This document shows positions 42,127-49,919 of a stretch of DNA of 64,000 nucleotides, piece by piece. Both the position numbers and the translations under genes were made by a program. Positions within the stretch are counted from its first letter, which is position 1. Each line of letters begins with the position of its first letter. The DNA is from Streptomyces phaeofaciens (GTDB lineage Bacteria; Actinomycetota; Actinomycetes; Streptomycetales; Streptomycetaceae): NCBI RefSeq assembly GCF_014648915.1, contig NZ_BMSA01000009.1, forward strand, positions 223,658 to 287,657. The letters run 5' to 3'. The notes under the pieces were generated by a model. It searched no databases, was not told the DNA's origin, and saw only the letters and a list, made by a program, of their open reading frames with translations.

Positions 42127-44142
42127 ATGAGCCGATACCCCCACCTTCTGAGCCCGCTCGACCTGGGCTTCACCACGCTGCCCAACCGCGTCCTGATGGG
42201 CTCGATGCACGTCGGCCTGGAGGAGGCCGACCGCGGCTTCGCGCGGATGGCGGAGTTCTACGCCGCCCGCGCCCGCGGCGGCGTGGGCCTGATCGTCACC
42301 GGCGGCATCGCCCCCAACGACGAGGGCCGCCCCTACCCCGGCGGCGCCAAGCTCACCACCGAGGCGGAAGCCGAGCAGCACCGGGAGATCACCGAGGCCG
42401 TGCACCGCGAGGGCGGCCGGATCGCGATGCAGATCCTGCACTTCGGGCGGTACGCCTACCACCCCGAACTGGTCGCCCCCAGCCCGCTCCAGGCGCCGAT
42501 CAGCCCCTACCCGCCCCGTGAGCTGACCGACGCCGAGGTCGAGCGCACCATCGACGACTACGCCCGCGCGGCCCGCCTCGCCCGGCAGGCCGGCTACGAC
42601 GGCGTCGAGATCATGGGCTCCGAGGGCTACCTGATCAACGAGTTCATCGCGGCTCCGACCAACCACCGCACCGACCGCTGGGGCGGCACCTACGAGAACC
42701 GCATGCGCTTCCCCGTGGAGATCGTGCGCCGGGTGCGCGAGGCGGTCGGCGAGGACTTCATCGTCGTCTACCGGCTGTCCATGCTCGACCTCGTGCCCGG
42801 CGGCTCCACCCTCGACGAGGTCGTCACCCTCGCCAAGGCCGTCGAGGCCGCCGGGGCGACCATCATCAACACGGGCATCGGCTGGCACGAGGCCCGCATC
42901 CCCACCATCGCCACCTCCGTGCCGCGCGGCGCCTACACCTGGGTGACGAAGAAGCTGATGGGCGCGGTGTCCGTGCCGCTCGTGACGACGAACCGCATCA
43001 ACACCCCCGAACTCGCCGAGCAGTTGCTCGCCGACGGCCGCGCCGACATGATCTCGATGGCCCGTCCGATGCTGGCCGACCCCGACTTCGTGAACAAGGC
43101 CGCGGCCGGCACCCCCGAGGCCATCAACACCTGCATCGGCTGCAACCAGGCCTGCCTCGACCACACCTTCAGCGGGAAGATCACCTCCTGCCTGGTCAAC
43201 CCGCGCGCCTGCCACGAGACCGAGCTGGTCCTCTCGCCGACCCGGCGGCGCAAGCGCGTGGCGGTCGTCGGCGCCGGGCCCGCCGGACTCGCCTGCGCGG
43301 TCTCGGCCGGCGAACGCGGCCACGAGGTCACCCTCTTCGACGCCGCGAGCGAGATCGGCGGCCAGCTCAACGTCGCCCGCCGGGTCCCCGGCAAGCAGGA
43401 GTTCGACGAGACGCTGCGCTACTTCCGCCACCAGCTCGACGCGCACGGCGTGGACGTACGGCTGGACACCTTCGTCACGGCGGCCGACCTGACGGACTAC
43501 GACGAGGTCGTCGTCGCCACCGGCGTCACCCCGCGCACCCCCGACATCCCCGGCGTCGACCACCCGAGCGTGGTCGGCTACCTCGACGTCCTGCGCGACG
43601 GCGCGCCCGTCGGCGACCGCGTCGCGATCCTCGGCGCGGGCGGCATCGGCTTCGACGTCGCCGAGTTCCTCACCGACGGCGGTGACAAGGCGAGCGAGGA
43701 CCCGGCGACGTACTTCCGCCAGTGGGGCGTCGACATGGACTACGCGGCCCCCGGCGGCCTCGCCGCCCCCGAGCGCTCCGCCCCGCCGCGCACGGTCCAC
43801 CTCCTCCAGCGCAAGACCACCAAGGTCGGCGCGGGCCTCGGCAAGACCACCGGCTGGATCCACCGCGCCGAACTCAAGCACCGGGGCGTCACCATGGTCC
43901 CGGGCGTGCGCTACGACCGGATCGACGACGCCGGCCTCCATGTCACCGTCGGCGAACAGAGCACGGTCCTGGAGGTCGACACCATCGTGCTCTGCACCGG
44001 CCAGGACCCGCGCCGCGACCTGTACGAGGAACTGCTCGCCGCGGGCGCCCGGGCACACCTCGTCGGCGGCGCCGACGTGGCCGCCGAACTGGACGCCAAG
44101 CGGGCCATCCAGCAGGGCACCGAGGTCGCGGCCGCCCTCTAG
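42127..44142 (+). CDS. fadH: NADPH-dependent 2,4-dienoyl-CoA reductase
   Basis: 671 residues, the full three-part FadH layout. Residues 1-330 are the FMN-binding old-yellow-enzyme barrel (SPLDLGFTTLPNRVLMGSMH, YDGVEIMGSEGYLINEFIAA, NHRTDRWGGTYENRMRFPVE). The 4Fe-4S cluster cysteines are Cys336, Cys339, Cys343 and Cys355 (CIGCNQACL...TSCLVNP). The C-terminal half is the FAD/NADPH module (VAVVGAGPAGLACAVSAGER and VAILGAGGIGFDVAEFLTDG). It reduces 2,4-dienoyl-CoA in the oxidation of polyunsaturated fatty acids, but OYE-type enoate or trimethylamine-dehydrogenase-like relatives cannot be excluded. It lies 22 bp before a padR gene and behind the palindrome at 42055. Confidence 0.93.
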   Translation: MSRYPHLLSPLDLGFTTLPNRVLMGSMHVGLEEADRGFARMAEFYAARARGGVGLIVTGGIAPNDEGRPYPGGAKLTTEAEAEQHREITEAVHREGGRIAMQILHFGRYAYHPELVAPSPLQAPISPYPPRELTDAEVERTIDDYARAARLARQAGYDGVEIMGSEGYLINEFIAAPTNHRTDRWGGTYENRMRFPVEIVRRVREAVGEDFIVVYRLSMLDLVPGGSTLDEVVTLAKAVEAAGATIINTGIGWHEARIPTIATSVPRGAYTWVTKKLMGAVSVPLVTTNRINTPELAEQLLADGRADMISMARPMLADPDFVNKAAAGTPEAINTCIGCNQACLDHTFSGKITSCLVNPRACHETELVLSPTRRRKRVAVVGAGPAGLACAVSAGERGHEVTLFDAASEIGGQLNVARRVPGKQEFDETLRYFRHQLDAHGVDVRLDTFVTAADLTDYDEVVVATGVTPRTPDIPGVDHPSVVGYLDVLRDGAPVGDRVAILGAGGIGFDVAEFLTDGGDKASEDPATYFRQWGVDMDYAAPGGLAAPERSAPPRTVHLLQRKTTKVGAGLGKTTGWIHRAELKHRGVTMVPGVRYDRIDDAGLHVTVGEQSTVLEVDTIVLCTGQDPRRDLYEELLAAGARAHLVGGADVAAELDAKRAIQQGTEVAAAL

Positions 44143-44164
44143 GACCTGTCCCTAGGATGACCCC

Positions 44165-44725
44165 ATGTCACTCCCGCACGCGATCCTCATCGCCCTGCTC
44201 GAGAAGCCGTCGTCGGGGCTGGGTCTGACCCGCCGGTTCGACAGGTCGATCGGGTACTTCTGGTCGGCGACGCACCAGCAGATCTATCGCGAGCTGGGAA
44301 AACTGGAGGCCGAGGGCCAGATCCGGGCCCTGCCGGCCGCCCAGCCCACCCGCGGGCAGAAGAAGAGCTACGAGGTCCTGCCCGCGGGCCGCGCCGAACT
44401 GGCGCGGTGGACGGCCGCGTCCCAGGACCCCAAGCCGCACCGTGACGCCATGCTGCTGCGGCTGCGCGCCGCGGCGGTCGTCGGCACCGCGGGGCTCGAG
44501 GCGGACCTGCGCCGCCATCTGGACCTGCACCGGCGGCAGCTGGCCGAGTACGAGGAGATCGAGAAGCGCGACTTCCCGCCCGGCAACGACAGTGCGCAGG
44601 CCAGGCTCCAGCACCTGGTCCTGCGGGCGGGCATCGAGCTGGAGACCTTCTGGACGCAGTGGCTCACCGAGGCCCTGGCGGAGCTGCCGGTGGTGGAGGA
44701 CGCTCCGGCGGATCCGGCTCCCTGA
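44165..44725 (+). CDS. PadR-family transcriptional regulator
   Basis: 186 residues. The PadR winged helix reads MSLPHAILIALLEKPSSGLG, LTRRFDRSIGYFWSATHQQI and YRELGKLEAEGQIRALPAAQ. The helical C-terminal domain ends FWTQWLTEALAELPVVEDAP. ATG 44165 lies 22 bp after fadH, so it is co-transcribed and most likely binds TGCAACTAGTTGCA upstream of fadH to repress both. The ligand could be a fatty acyl or enone compound (inferred). Confidence 0.92.
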   Translation: MSLPHAILIALLEKPSSGLGLTRRFDRSIGYFWSATHQQIYRELGKLEAEGQIRALPAAQPTRGQKKSYEVLPAGRAELARWTAASQDPKPHRDAMLLRLRAAAVVGTAGLEADLRRHLDLHRRQLAEYEEIEKRDFPPGNDSAQARLQHLVLRAGIELETFWTQWLTEALAELPVVEDAPADPAP

Positions 44726-44740
44726 GGCGGAGCGCCGCCG

Positions 44741-45280
44741 TTACAGCCGGTGCGGCTTCGAGCGGCGGCGCAGGAACCAGGCCGCGGCGATCACCCCGGC
44801 GCCCACCAGCGCGCCGCCGGCCGCCATGGTGACGGTCCCGTAGTCACGGGCCGCGCCGCCGAGTCCGCCCATGACGCCGCGCGAGGGCGAGGCCGTCGCG
44901 CGGATCGTCGGGGCCGACGGGGCGGACACGATCACCGACTGGGTGCCCGCCGTGTTCCCGTTGGAGCACATGACGACCACCGTGTACGTGCCGGGGGAGA
45001 CGTTCGACCAGGCGGCGGACTGGCTCACGGTCGTCCCCGACAGCGCCACCTGCCGGCCCTGGGCGAAGTTCGCCTGGCCGCTGTTGAGCAGGGACGCGGT
45101 GCCCCAGCTGCCGTTGACCAGGGTGCAGGCACCGGTCACCACCGACACCGTGGTGCCGGTCGTGCTCACGGAGATGCCGGAGACCGCGGCGGCCGGCTGG
45201 GCGGTCGCGGCGAGCGGCAGCGCGGCGACCGCCGCCAGGGTCAGTCCTGAGCGGACGACGAGAAGGGGGGAAGTGCGCAT
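44741..45280 (-). CDS. Secreted/surface protein with C-terminal membrane anchor
   Basis: 179 residues. The signal peptide (VVRSGLTLAAVAALPLAATA) is followed by a small beta-rich domain (VSGISVSTTGTTVSVVTGAC) with two Cys (TGACTLVNGSWG and VVMCSNGNTAGT), a Ser/Ala/Pro linker, a C-terminal helix (MAAGGALVGAGVIAAAWFLR) and a basic tail RRRSKPHRL. This is the signal-domain-helix-basic pattern of actinomycete surface proteins, but no LPxTG-like sortase motif is visible. ATG 45280 follows GGAGGACATCCG. Function unknown. It converges with padR, with 15 bp between. Confidence 0.8.
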   Translation of the reverse strand: MRTSPLLVVRSGLTLAAVAALPLAATAQPAAAVSGISVSTTGTTVSVVTGACTLVNGSWGTASLLNSGQANFAQGRQVALSGTTVSQSAAWSNVSPGTYTVVVMCSNGNTAGTQSVIVSAPSAPTIRATASPSRGVMGGLGGAARDYGTVTMAAGGALVGAGVIAAAWFLRRRSKPHRL

Positions 45281-45437
45281 CGGATGTCCTCCGCGGCACG
45301 GTTGGCGGTACATCCCTTGCGCCGCCGAGGGGTTGGGTACGCCGTGCTGCTTTCAGACGCAGCCAACGCGCTCCGCACCGGTACCGCATGCGGACCGCCC
45401 CCGGGCAGGTGACGGATTCCTACGGACGGCCCAGACG

Positions 45438-46403
45438 TCAGCCGCCCGCCCCGGTGGTCAGCGTCCGCTCCGCCGAGAACGCGCCCCAGGTGCCGTCGGG
45501 CAGCCGCGCCCGCAGCCGCACCCGGTGCTCCACTCCCTTGTCCCGCCCCGCGTAGAAGCTGTACTCCGCCCGCCCGCGCGGCGGGTCGCCGCCCCACACC
45601 AGTGAGGTGGCCGGCTGCCCGTCGAGCTGGATCTGGTACTCCGTGACCACCCCGTCCACCCGTGGCGCCACCCAGGACAGGTCGAGGTAGTACGCGCCGT
45701 CGGCGTCGAGCCGGGCCGTCGCGCGGAAGTCGGCGGGGGCGGTGTCGCCGGCCTCGTCGGCGCCGGCGGGGGTGGTCAGGCGCACCGGCGGTCCGGCGGG
45801 CGAGAGGTTGTCGGCCGCGTCCCGGGCCCGGACCGTGAAGGAGTACCGCGTCCCCGGCCGCAGCCCCGTGACCACGGTCGCCGTCTGGTTCCCGCCGACG
45901 CTGTGCACCTTGGTGCCGCCCTGGTAGACGTCGTACGACATCACCTTCCGGTCGTCGGTGGAGGCCGACCAGGACAGCTGGACCGCCCGGCTCCCGGCGG
46001 CCCGGCCGGTGAGCCGGCCCGGGCGGGTCGGCGCCGAGCGGTCCTGCGCGACGGCCGCCGGGGTCGTGGCCCGCACCTTCCGGCTGCTCGGCCCGAGCCG
46101 TCCGTCGGCGTCCCGGGCGCGCACGGTGAAGACGTACGCGGTGGCGGGGGTCAGCCGGACGATGTCCAGCATGTGCGCGGAGCCGGGCGCGTCCGCGACC
46201 TTCGTGCCGCCCCGGTAGATCTCGTAGGAGGCGACCGGCGGGTCACCGGAGACCGCGTTCCACATGACGTGCACGCTGGTGGCGCTGCCCGCCTGCGCGG
46301 TGACCCCGGTCGGCGCGCCGGGCGCCCGTCCCTCGTCGCCGTCGCCCGTGGCGCATCCGCACGCCAGCGTCAGCACCAGTCCGCACAGCACTACGCGTCG
46401 CAC
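45438..46403 (-). CDS. Fibronectin type III domain lipoprotein
   Basis: 321 residues. A lipoprotein signal (VRRVVLCGLVLTLACGCATG) is followed by two clear FnIII domains (APTGVTAQAGSATSVHVMWN ... YVFTVRARDADGRLGPSSRK; RPGRLTGRAAGSRAVQLSWS ... YSFTVRARDAADNLSPAGPP). A third, divergent beta domain (YYLDLSWVAPRVDGVVTEYQ) ends the protein. Such modules bind polysaccharide surfaces or space enzymes. The GTG at 46401-46403 follows GGGAGGCGAAGCC. Its promoter carries a 16-bp DasR-like palindrome at 46433-46448, which would tie it to aminosugar (chitin/chitosan) signals. Confidence 0.85.
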   Translation of the reverse strand: MRRVVLCGLVLTLACGCATGDGDEGRAPGAPTGVTAQAGSATSVHVMWNAVSGDPPVASYEIYRGGTKVADAPGSAHMLDIVRLTPATAYVFTVRARDADGRLGPSSRKVRATTPAAVAQDRSAPTRPGRLTGRAAGSRAVQLSWSASTDDRKVMSYDVYQGGTKVHSVGGNQTATVVTGLRPGTRYSFTVRARDAADNLSPAGPPVRLTTPAGADEAGDTAPADFRATARLDADGAYYLDLSWVAPRVDGVVTEYQIQLDGQPATSLVWGGDPPRGRAEYSFYAGRDKGVEHRVRLRARLPDGTWGAFSAERTLTTGAGG

Positions 46404-46432
46404 GGCTTCGCCTCCCGGCCCGGCGCGGCCCA

Positions 46433-46448
46433 ATTGGTCCGGACCAAT
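46433..46448. promoter_or_regulatory. DasR dre-like palindrome
   Basis: ATTGGTCCGGACCAAT is a perfect 16-bp palindrome with the core TGGTC..GACCA of the Streptomyces DasR response element; the central TA of the consensus is CG here. It sits 30 bp before the FnIII lipoprotein start and 355 bp before the GH75 chitosanase. The surrounding 399-bp gap contains no gene. Confidence 0.6.
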
Positions 46449-46802
46449 ATGACGCGCTGGCGCGAACACATCAAGAGGGCGCAGGGCCGGCACGCGTGGC
46501 CCGCACGGCCGGTGTGCCGTCCTGCGTGACCGATCCGGAAAGTTACGTATGCTGAAGCTCCTCCCGGCATGAACTCTCCCTGTGGGGCGTCGAGTTCCTG
46601 TCGGCGGCGCGGACCGCTGTCGTCGCTGATCCCGCGCCGGCGGGGCGGCCGGGCGGCCGGTGCCGACATACGCGCACCGGCCCCCGTCCCCTGTCGTGCC
46701 GTCAGAGGCGTGCACCGTACGGCCCCCTCGGGGTGGCCCCGGCAGGCGGCCGCCACCAGATTGGGCTGGGTGTCCGCCCCCCCCACGAGAGGGTCCTGAA
46801 TC

Positions 46803-47807
46803 GTGCGCGCCCAGTCACTGACCCTGGCCGCGGCCTGTCTCGCCCTGCTGGCCCCGACCACCTCATCCGTCGCAGCCCGCCAGTCCCCGGGTGCCCTGGG
46901 GGCCCCGGTGTCGCGGCAGGAGGGTTCCGTGCGCGCCGCCGACCTCCTGGCCCGCGTCCGTGGCTGCGTCCCCGTCTCCCGCGGGCGCTACCGCACCGAC
47001 GACGGCACGCCCGCCACCGTTCCCGTCTGCGGCACCCCCGAGGCGGTCTTCTGGACGGCCGACATGGACATCGACTGCGACGGCCGCCCCGGCCGGTACT
47101 GCAACGCCACCACCGACGCGCTGTTCTCCGACGCCACCGCCTTCACCCAGTCCGACGGCCGCTACCTGAGCGCCGAGACGCTGCCGTACATCGTGGTGCC
47201 CGGGGTGAGCGCCATCTGGAACCACCGCGACCACGGGGTGCGTGGCGGCTCGGTCGCGGCGGTCGTGTACCGCGACCGGGTGCAGTACGCGGTCGTCGGT
47301 GACGTCGGACCGACCGGGATCATCGGCGAGGCGTCGTACGCCACCGCCAAGGCCCTCGGCATCCGGGCCGACCCGCACGGCGGCGGCACGCCCTCCGGGG
47401 TCACGTACATCGTCTTCAAGAACTCCCGGGCGACACCGATCGAGGATCATGCCTCGGCCGTGGCGGTGGGCGAGCGGCTGGCCCGGCTGTTCGTCCAGGG
47501 GGCGGCGCAGCCGGCGCGCGGGCCGGGGGCCCGGAAGTCGCGGCAGGAGGGCGGCGCGGCGGCGAGCGAGGAGCCCGCGCTTCCCGGCGCCGAGGAGGAG
47601 GCCGCTCGGGCGGCCGAGGAACCGGACGCCGACGCGGGGGACTCCGCGACGGACGTCGACCCGGACTCGGACCCGGAGTCGGACCTGGCGTCGGACCCGG
47701 CGTCGGACCCGGCGTCGGACCTGGCGTCGGACCCGGAGTCGGACCCGGAGTCGGACCCGGAGTGGCTGGAGGACACCGAGGGGGCGGAGGCGACTGAGGA
47801 GGGGTGA
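46803..47807 (+). CDS. Secreted GH75 chitosanase with acidic repeat tail
   Basis: 334 residues. The signal peptide is QSLTLAAACLALLAPTTSSV, cleaved near Ala25. Residues 45-235 are the GH75 (fungal chitosanase-like) domain: AVFWTADMDIDCDGRPGRYC, YAVVGDVGPTGIIGEASYAT. Asp167 and Glu176 have the nine-residue spacing of the catalytic pair in the Aspergillus enzyme. Residues 250-334 are acidic and disordered, including about nine SDPE/SDPA/SDLA repeats. It hydrolyses chitosan outside the cell. GTG 46803 follows GAGAGGG. A long 399-bp upstream region with a DasR-like palindrome is shared with the FnIII lipoprotein. Confidence 0.9.
   Translation: MRAQSLTLAAACLALLAPTTSSVAARQSPGALGAPVSRQEGSVRAADLLARVRGCVPVSRGRYRTDDGTPATVPVCGTPEAVFWTADMDIDCDGRPGRYCNATTDALFSDATAFTQSDGRYLSAETLPYIVVPGVSAIWNHRDHGVRGGSVAAVVYRDRVQYAVVGDVGPTGIIGEASYATAKALGIRADPHGGGTPSGVTYIVFKNSRATPIEDHASAVAVGERLARLFVQGAAQPARGPGARKSRQEGGAAASEEPALPGAEEEAARAAEEPDADAGDSATDVDPDSDPESDLASDPASDPASDLASDPESDPESDPEWLEDTEGAEATEEG
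47655..47763 (+). repeat. 12-bp coding tandem repeat in the chitosanase tail
   Basis: About nine head-to-tail copies of a 12-bp unit TCGGACCYGGMG, with near-identical bases, encode Ser-Asp-Pro-Glu, Ser-Asp-Pro-Ala or Ser-Asp-Leu-Ala. The nucleotide identity indicates recent slippage expansion, so the copy number is likely to vary between strains. Confidence 0.85.
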
Positions 47808-47832
47808 CCCGGGAGGACCGGGGCGGAGCGGA

Positions 47833-47861
47833 CCGGGGGCGGCCGTCCGCCCCGCCCCCGG
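47833..47861. terminator. Bidirectional terminator between chitosanase and SDR genes
   Basis: Arms CCGGGGGCG (47833-47841) and CGCCCCCGG (47853-47861) with an 11-nt loop fill the 57-bp convergent gap between the two stops. Confidence 0.55.
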
Positions 47862-47864
47862 CGC

Positions 47865-48626
47865 TCACACCGCCGACCACCCGTCGTCCACCGGCAGGAT
47901 CACCCCGTTGATGTTGCTCGCCGCGTCCGAGGCGAGGAACACGATCGCGGCGGCCTGCTCCTCCGCCTCGGCCAGCCGTCCGACGTTGACGAAGTGCGGG
48001 CCGAGGGCCGTCGGACCGTGGGCGCCCTGCTCGGCATCCACGACGATGGCCGTCTTCGTCCCGCCCGGCGCGATCGCGTTCGCGCGTATGCCCTTGCCCC
48101 GGTACATCACGGCCAGCGACTTGGTCAGGCCCACCACGCCGTGCTTGGACGCCGTGTACGCCGCGCCCGCCGCACTGCCCCGCAGCCCCGCCTCGGAGGC
48201 GGTGTTGACGATCGCGCCCCGCCCGGCGGCCAGCATGTGCGGCAGTACCGCGCGGGTGAGCAGGAAGGGGGCGGTCAGGTTGACCCGGATCACCCGCTCC
48301 CACTCCGCGTCGCTCACGTCGGCCGCCGCCGACATCCGGTCCATGATCCCGGCGTTGTTCACCAGCACGTCCACCCCGCCGAAGCGCTCCACCGCCGTGG
48401 CGGTCACCCGGTCGACGACCTGCTGATCGCTGAGGTCCCCGGTGACGGCGACGGCCGTGCCGCCCGCTTTCCGGATCTCCTCGACGACGGCCCGCGCGCC
48501 CTCCGCGTCGAGGTCCGCCACCAGGACCCGGGCTCCCTGCGCGGCGAAGGCCAGGGCCGTGGCGCGTCCGATGCCCGAACTCGCTCCGGTGACGATGACG
48601 CTGCGGCCGTCCGGTCCAGTGGTCAT
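47865..48626 (-). CDS. Short-chain dehydrogenase/reductase (FabG-like)
   Basis: 253 residues. The N-terminal cofactor motif is VIVTGASSGIGRATALAFAA (TGxxxGIG). The NNAG motif is DVLVNNAGIMDRM. The catalytic Ser lies in GAIVNTASEAG and the Tyr-x-x-x-Lys in AAYTASKHGVVGL, with the usual IRANAIAPG after it. Asp at the end of beta 2 (LVADLDAEG) favours NAD(H). The substrate is unknown. ATG 48626 has GGAGCACC upstream. It is divergent from a TetR gene across 236 bp that hold a 27-bp operator and a 9-bp repeat array, so it is probably the TetR target. Confidence 0.92.
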   Translation of the reverse strand: MTTGPDGRSVIVTGASSGIGRATALAFAAQGARVLVADLDAEGARAVVEEIRKAGGTAVAVTGDLSDQQVVDRVTATAVERFGGVDVLVNNAGIMDRMSAAADVSDAEWERVIRVNLTAPFLLTRAVLPHMLAAGRGAIVNTASEAGLRGSAAGAAYTASKHGVVGLTKSLAVMYRGKGIRANAIAPGGTKTAIVVDAEQGAHGPTALGPHFVNVGRLAEAEEQAAAIVFLASDAASNINGVILPVDDGWSAV

Positions 48627-48719
48627 GCGGTGCTCCTAGATTCCGTGCGCGGTGCGCTGGGGGGTGTCGAAGTGGAATGTCGAAGTAGGGGCCGAACCCC
48701 GGTGGAGCCCCACCCTACG

Positions 48720-48746
48720 ACTTAATGTCTGTGAGTGACATAAAGT
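48720..48746. promoter_or_regulatory. TetR-type operator between SDR and TetR genes
   Basis: ACTTAATGTC (48720-48729) and GACATAAAGT (48737-48746) are 10-bp arms with one mismatch around a 7-bp centre. The AT-rich site contrasts with the surrounding GC-rich DNA and overlaps the likely SDR promoter. Confidence 0.7.
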
Positions 48747-48771
48747 CATGGTGAAGAATTTGCGGCACAAG

Positions 48772-48830
48772 GAGTTCAAGGAGTTCAAGGAGTTCAACGA
48801 GTTGAACGAGTTGAACGAGTTGAACGAGTT
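48772..48830. repeat. Array of 9-bp tandem repeats upstream of the TetR gene
   Basis: Six complete units, GAGTTCAAG x2, GAGTTCAAC, GAGTTGAAC x3, begin at 48772, 48781, 48790, 48799, 48808 and 48817, followed by a partial GAGTT at 48826. It ends 32 bp before the TetR start. The array is in the probable 5' leader or promoter and would be prone to copy-number change. Confidence 0.9.
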
Positions 48831-48862
48831 CCCGTGAACGGTGACCGAGACCGGAGGACTGG

Positions 48863-49501
48863 ATGACCGCATCCCGTGGACGCACGGGCCGACCGCCCCT
48901 GACCGAGGAGCGCAAGGAGGAGATCCGGCTGGAGATCGCGCGCGCCGCGGTGGACCTGTTCGTGACGCAGGGCGTCGTGGCCACCACCGGCGAGCAGATC
49001 GGCGAGGCCGTCGGCGTCTCGGCCCGGACCGTGTGGCGGTACTTCCCGAGCAAGGAGAGCTGCGTACGCCCGCTCCTGACGGCCGGTATCGACGCGATCG
49101 CGGCCCGGCTGCGGGCATGGCGGCCGGGCAGCCCCCTGGGCGAGGCCTTCGCCGCGCACCTGGACGCCGACCAGCGCCTCGTCGGCGGGCCCGACCCCAC
49201 CACCGTCGGCGCGCTGGTCCGGCTGACCCGCACCGAACCAGGACTGCGCGCCGTCTGGCTCCAGACCTACGACGAGGCCGAGCCGGCGTTCGCCCGCGCC
49301 CTCGCCGAGCGCGCCGGACTGCCGGCCGACGACCTCCGGCCGGCCATCCGGGCGGCGATGTTCAACGCGGCCCTGCGCGCCGCCGTGGAGCAGCACGCCT
49401 GGAACTCCGCCGGCACCCGCACCGACCCGGCGGCGGTACGGGCCGAACTTGCGGAGGCCATCCGCGTGGCCCTCGACCTCGCGGCCGAGGGGCTGACCTG
49501 A
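48863..49501 (+). CDS. TetR-family transcriptional regulator
   Basis: 212 residues. The HTH reads EEIRLEIARAAVDLFVTQGV, VATTGEQIGEAVGVSARTVW and RYFPSKESCVRPLL, the canonical TetR N-terminus. The C-terminal ligand domain (ALVRLTRTEPGLRAVWLQTY ... RAAMFNAALRAAVEQHAWNS) is of the common actinomycete kind (TetR_C_17-like). It probably represses the divergent SDR gene and itself via the dyad at 48720-48746. ATG 48863 follows GACCGGAGGACTGG. The 9-bp repeat array lies in its leader. Confidence 0.92.
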   Translation: MTASRGRTGRPPLTEERKEEIRLEIARAAVDLFVTQGVVATTGEQIGEAVGVSARTVWRYFPSKESCVRPLLTAGIDAIAARLRAWRPGSPLGEAFAAHLDADQRLVGGPDPTTVGALVRLTRTEPGLRAVWLQTYDEAEPAFARALAERAGLPADDLRPAIRAAMFNAALRAAVEQHAWNSAGTRTDPAAVRAELAEAIRVALDLAAEGLT

Positions 49502-49508
49502 TCCGGCG

Positions 49509-49919
49509 TCACACCTTCCGGTAGCCGTACGCCTCCCCGGCCGCCGCCTCCACGGCGTCCAGGTCCGCGCCGGTGGCCGCCGTGACGACCGCGGCCACCG
49601 CGCCCTCCACGAACGGCGCGTCCACCAGCCGGGCGCCTTCGGGGAGTTCGTCGCCCTCCGCGATCAGCGCCTTGACCGTGAGGACCGAGCTGCCCAGGTC
49701 GGCCAGGAGGGCGACCCCGGCACCCCGGTCCACGGCGGCCGCGGCGGCGGCGATCAGCTCCGCACTGGTGCCCACGCCGCCGCCCTCGGTCCCGCCCGCC
49801 GCGGCGACGGGCACGGCGTCGCCGCCGCCCGCCAGGCCGCGTGCCAGCTCGGCGACGGCCGTGGCCACCGCCGCGCTGTGCGACACCAGCACGATCCCGA
49901 CCGGCTTGTCCAGGCTCAT
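49509..49919 (-). CDS. dhaM: PTS-dependent dihydroxyacetone kinase phosphotransferase subunit
   Basis: 136 residues, the EIIA-mannose-like DhaM domain alone. The phosphorylated His is His14 in IVLVSHSAAVATAVAELARG. The second signature is GVALLADLGSSVLTVKALIA. It takes phosphate from HPr and passes it to ADP bound in DhaL. E. coli DhaM carries extra HPr and EI domains; those are absent here, as in many actinomycetes. ATG 49919 overlaps the dhaL stop (ATGA). Last gene of dhaKLM. Confidence 0.92.
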   Translation of the reverse strand: MSLDKPVGIVLVSHSAAVATAVAELARGLAGGGDAVPVAAAGGTEGGGVGTSAELIAAAAAAVDRGAGVALLADLGSSVLTVKALIAEGDELPEGARLVDAPFVEGAVAAVVTAATGADLDAVEAAAGEAYGYRKV

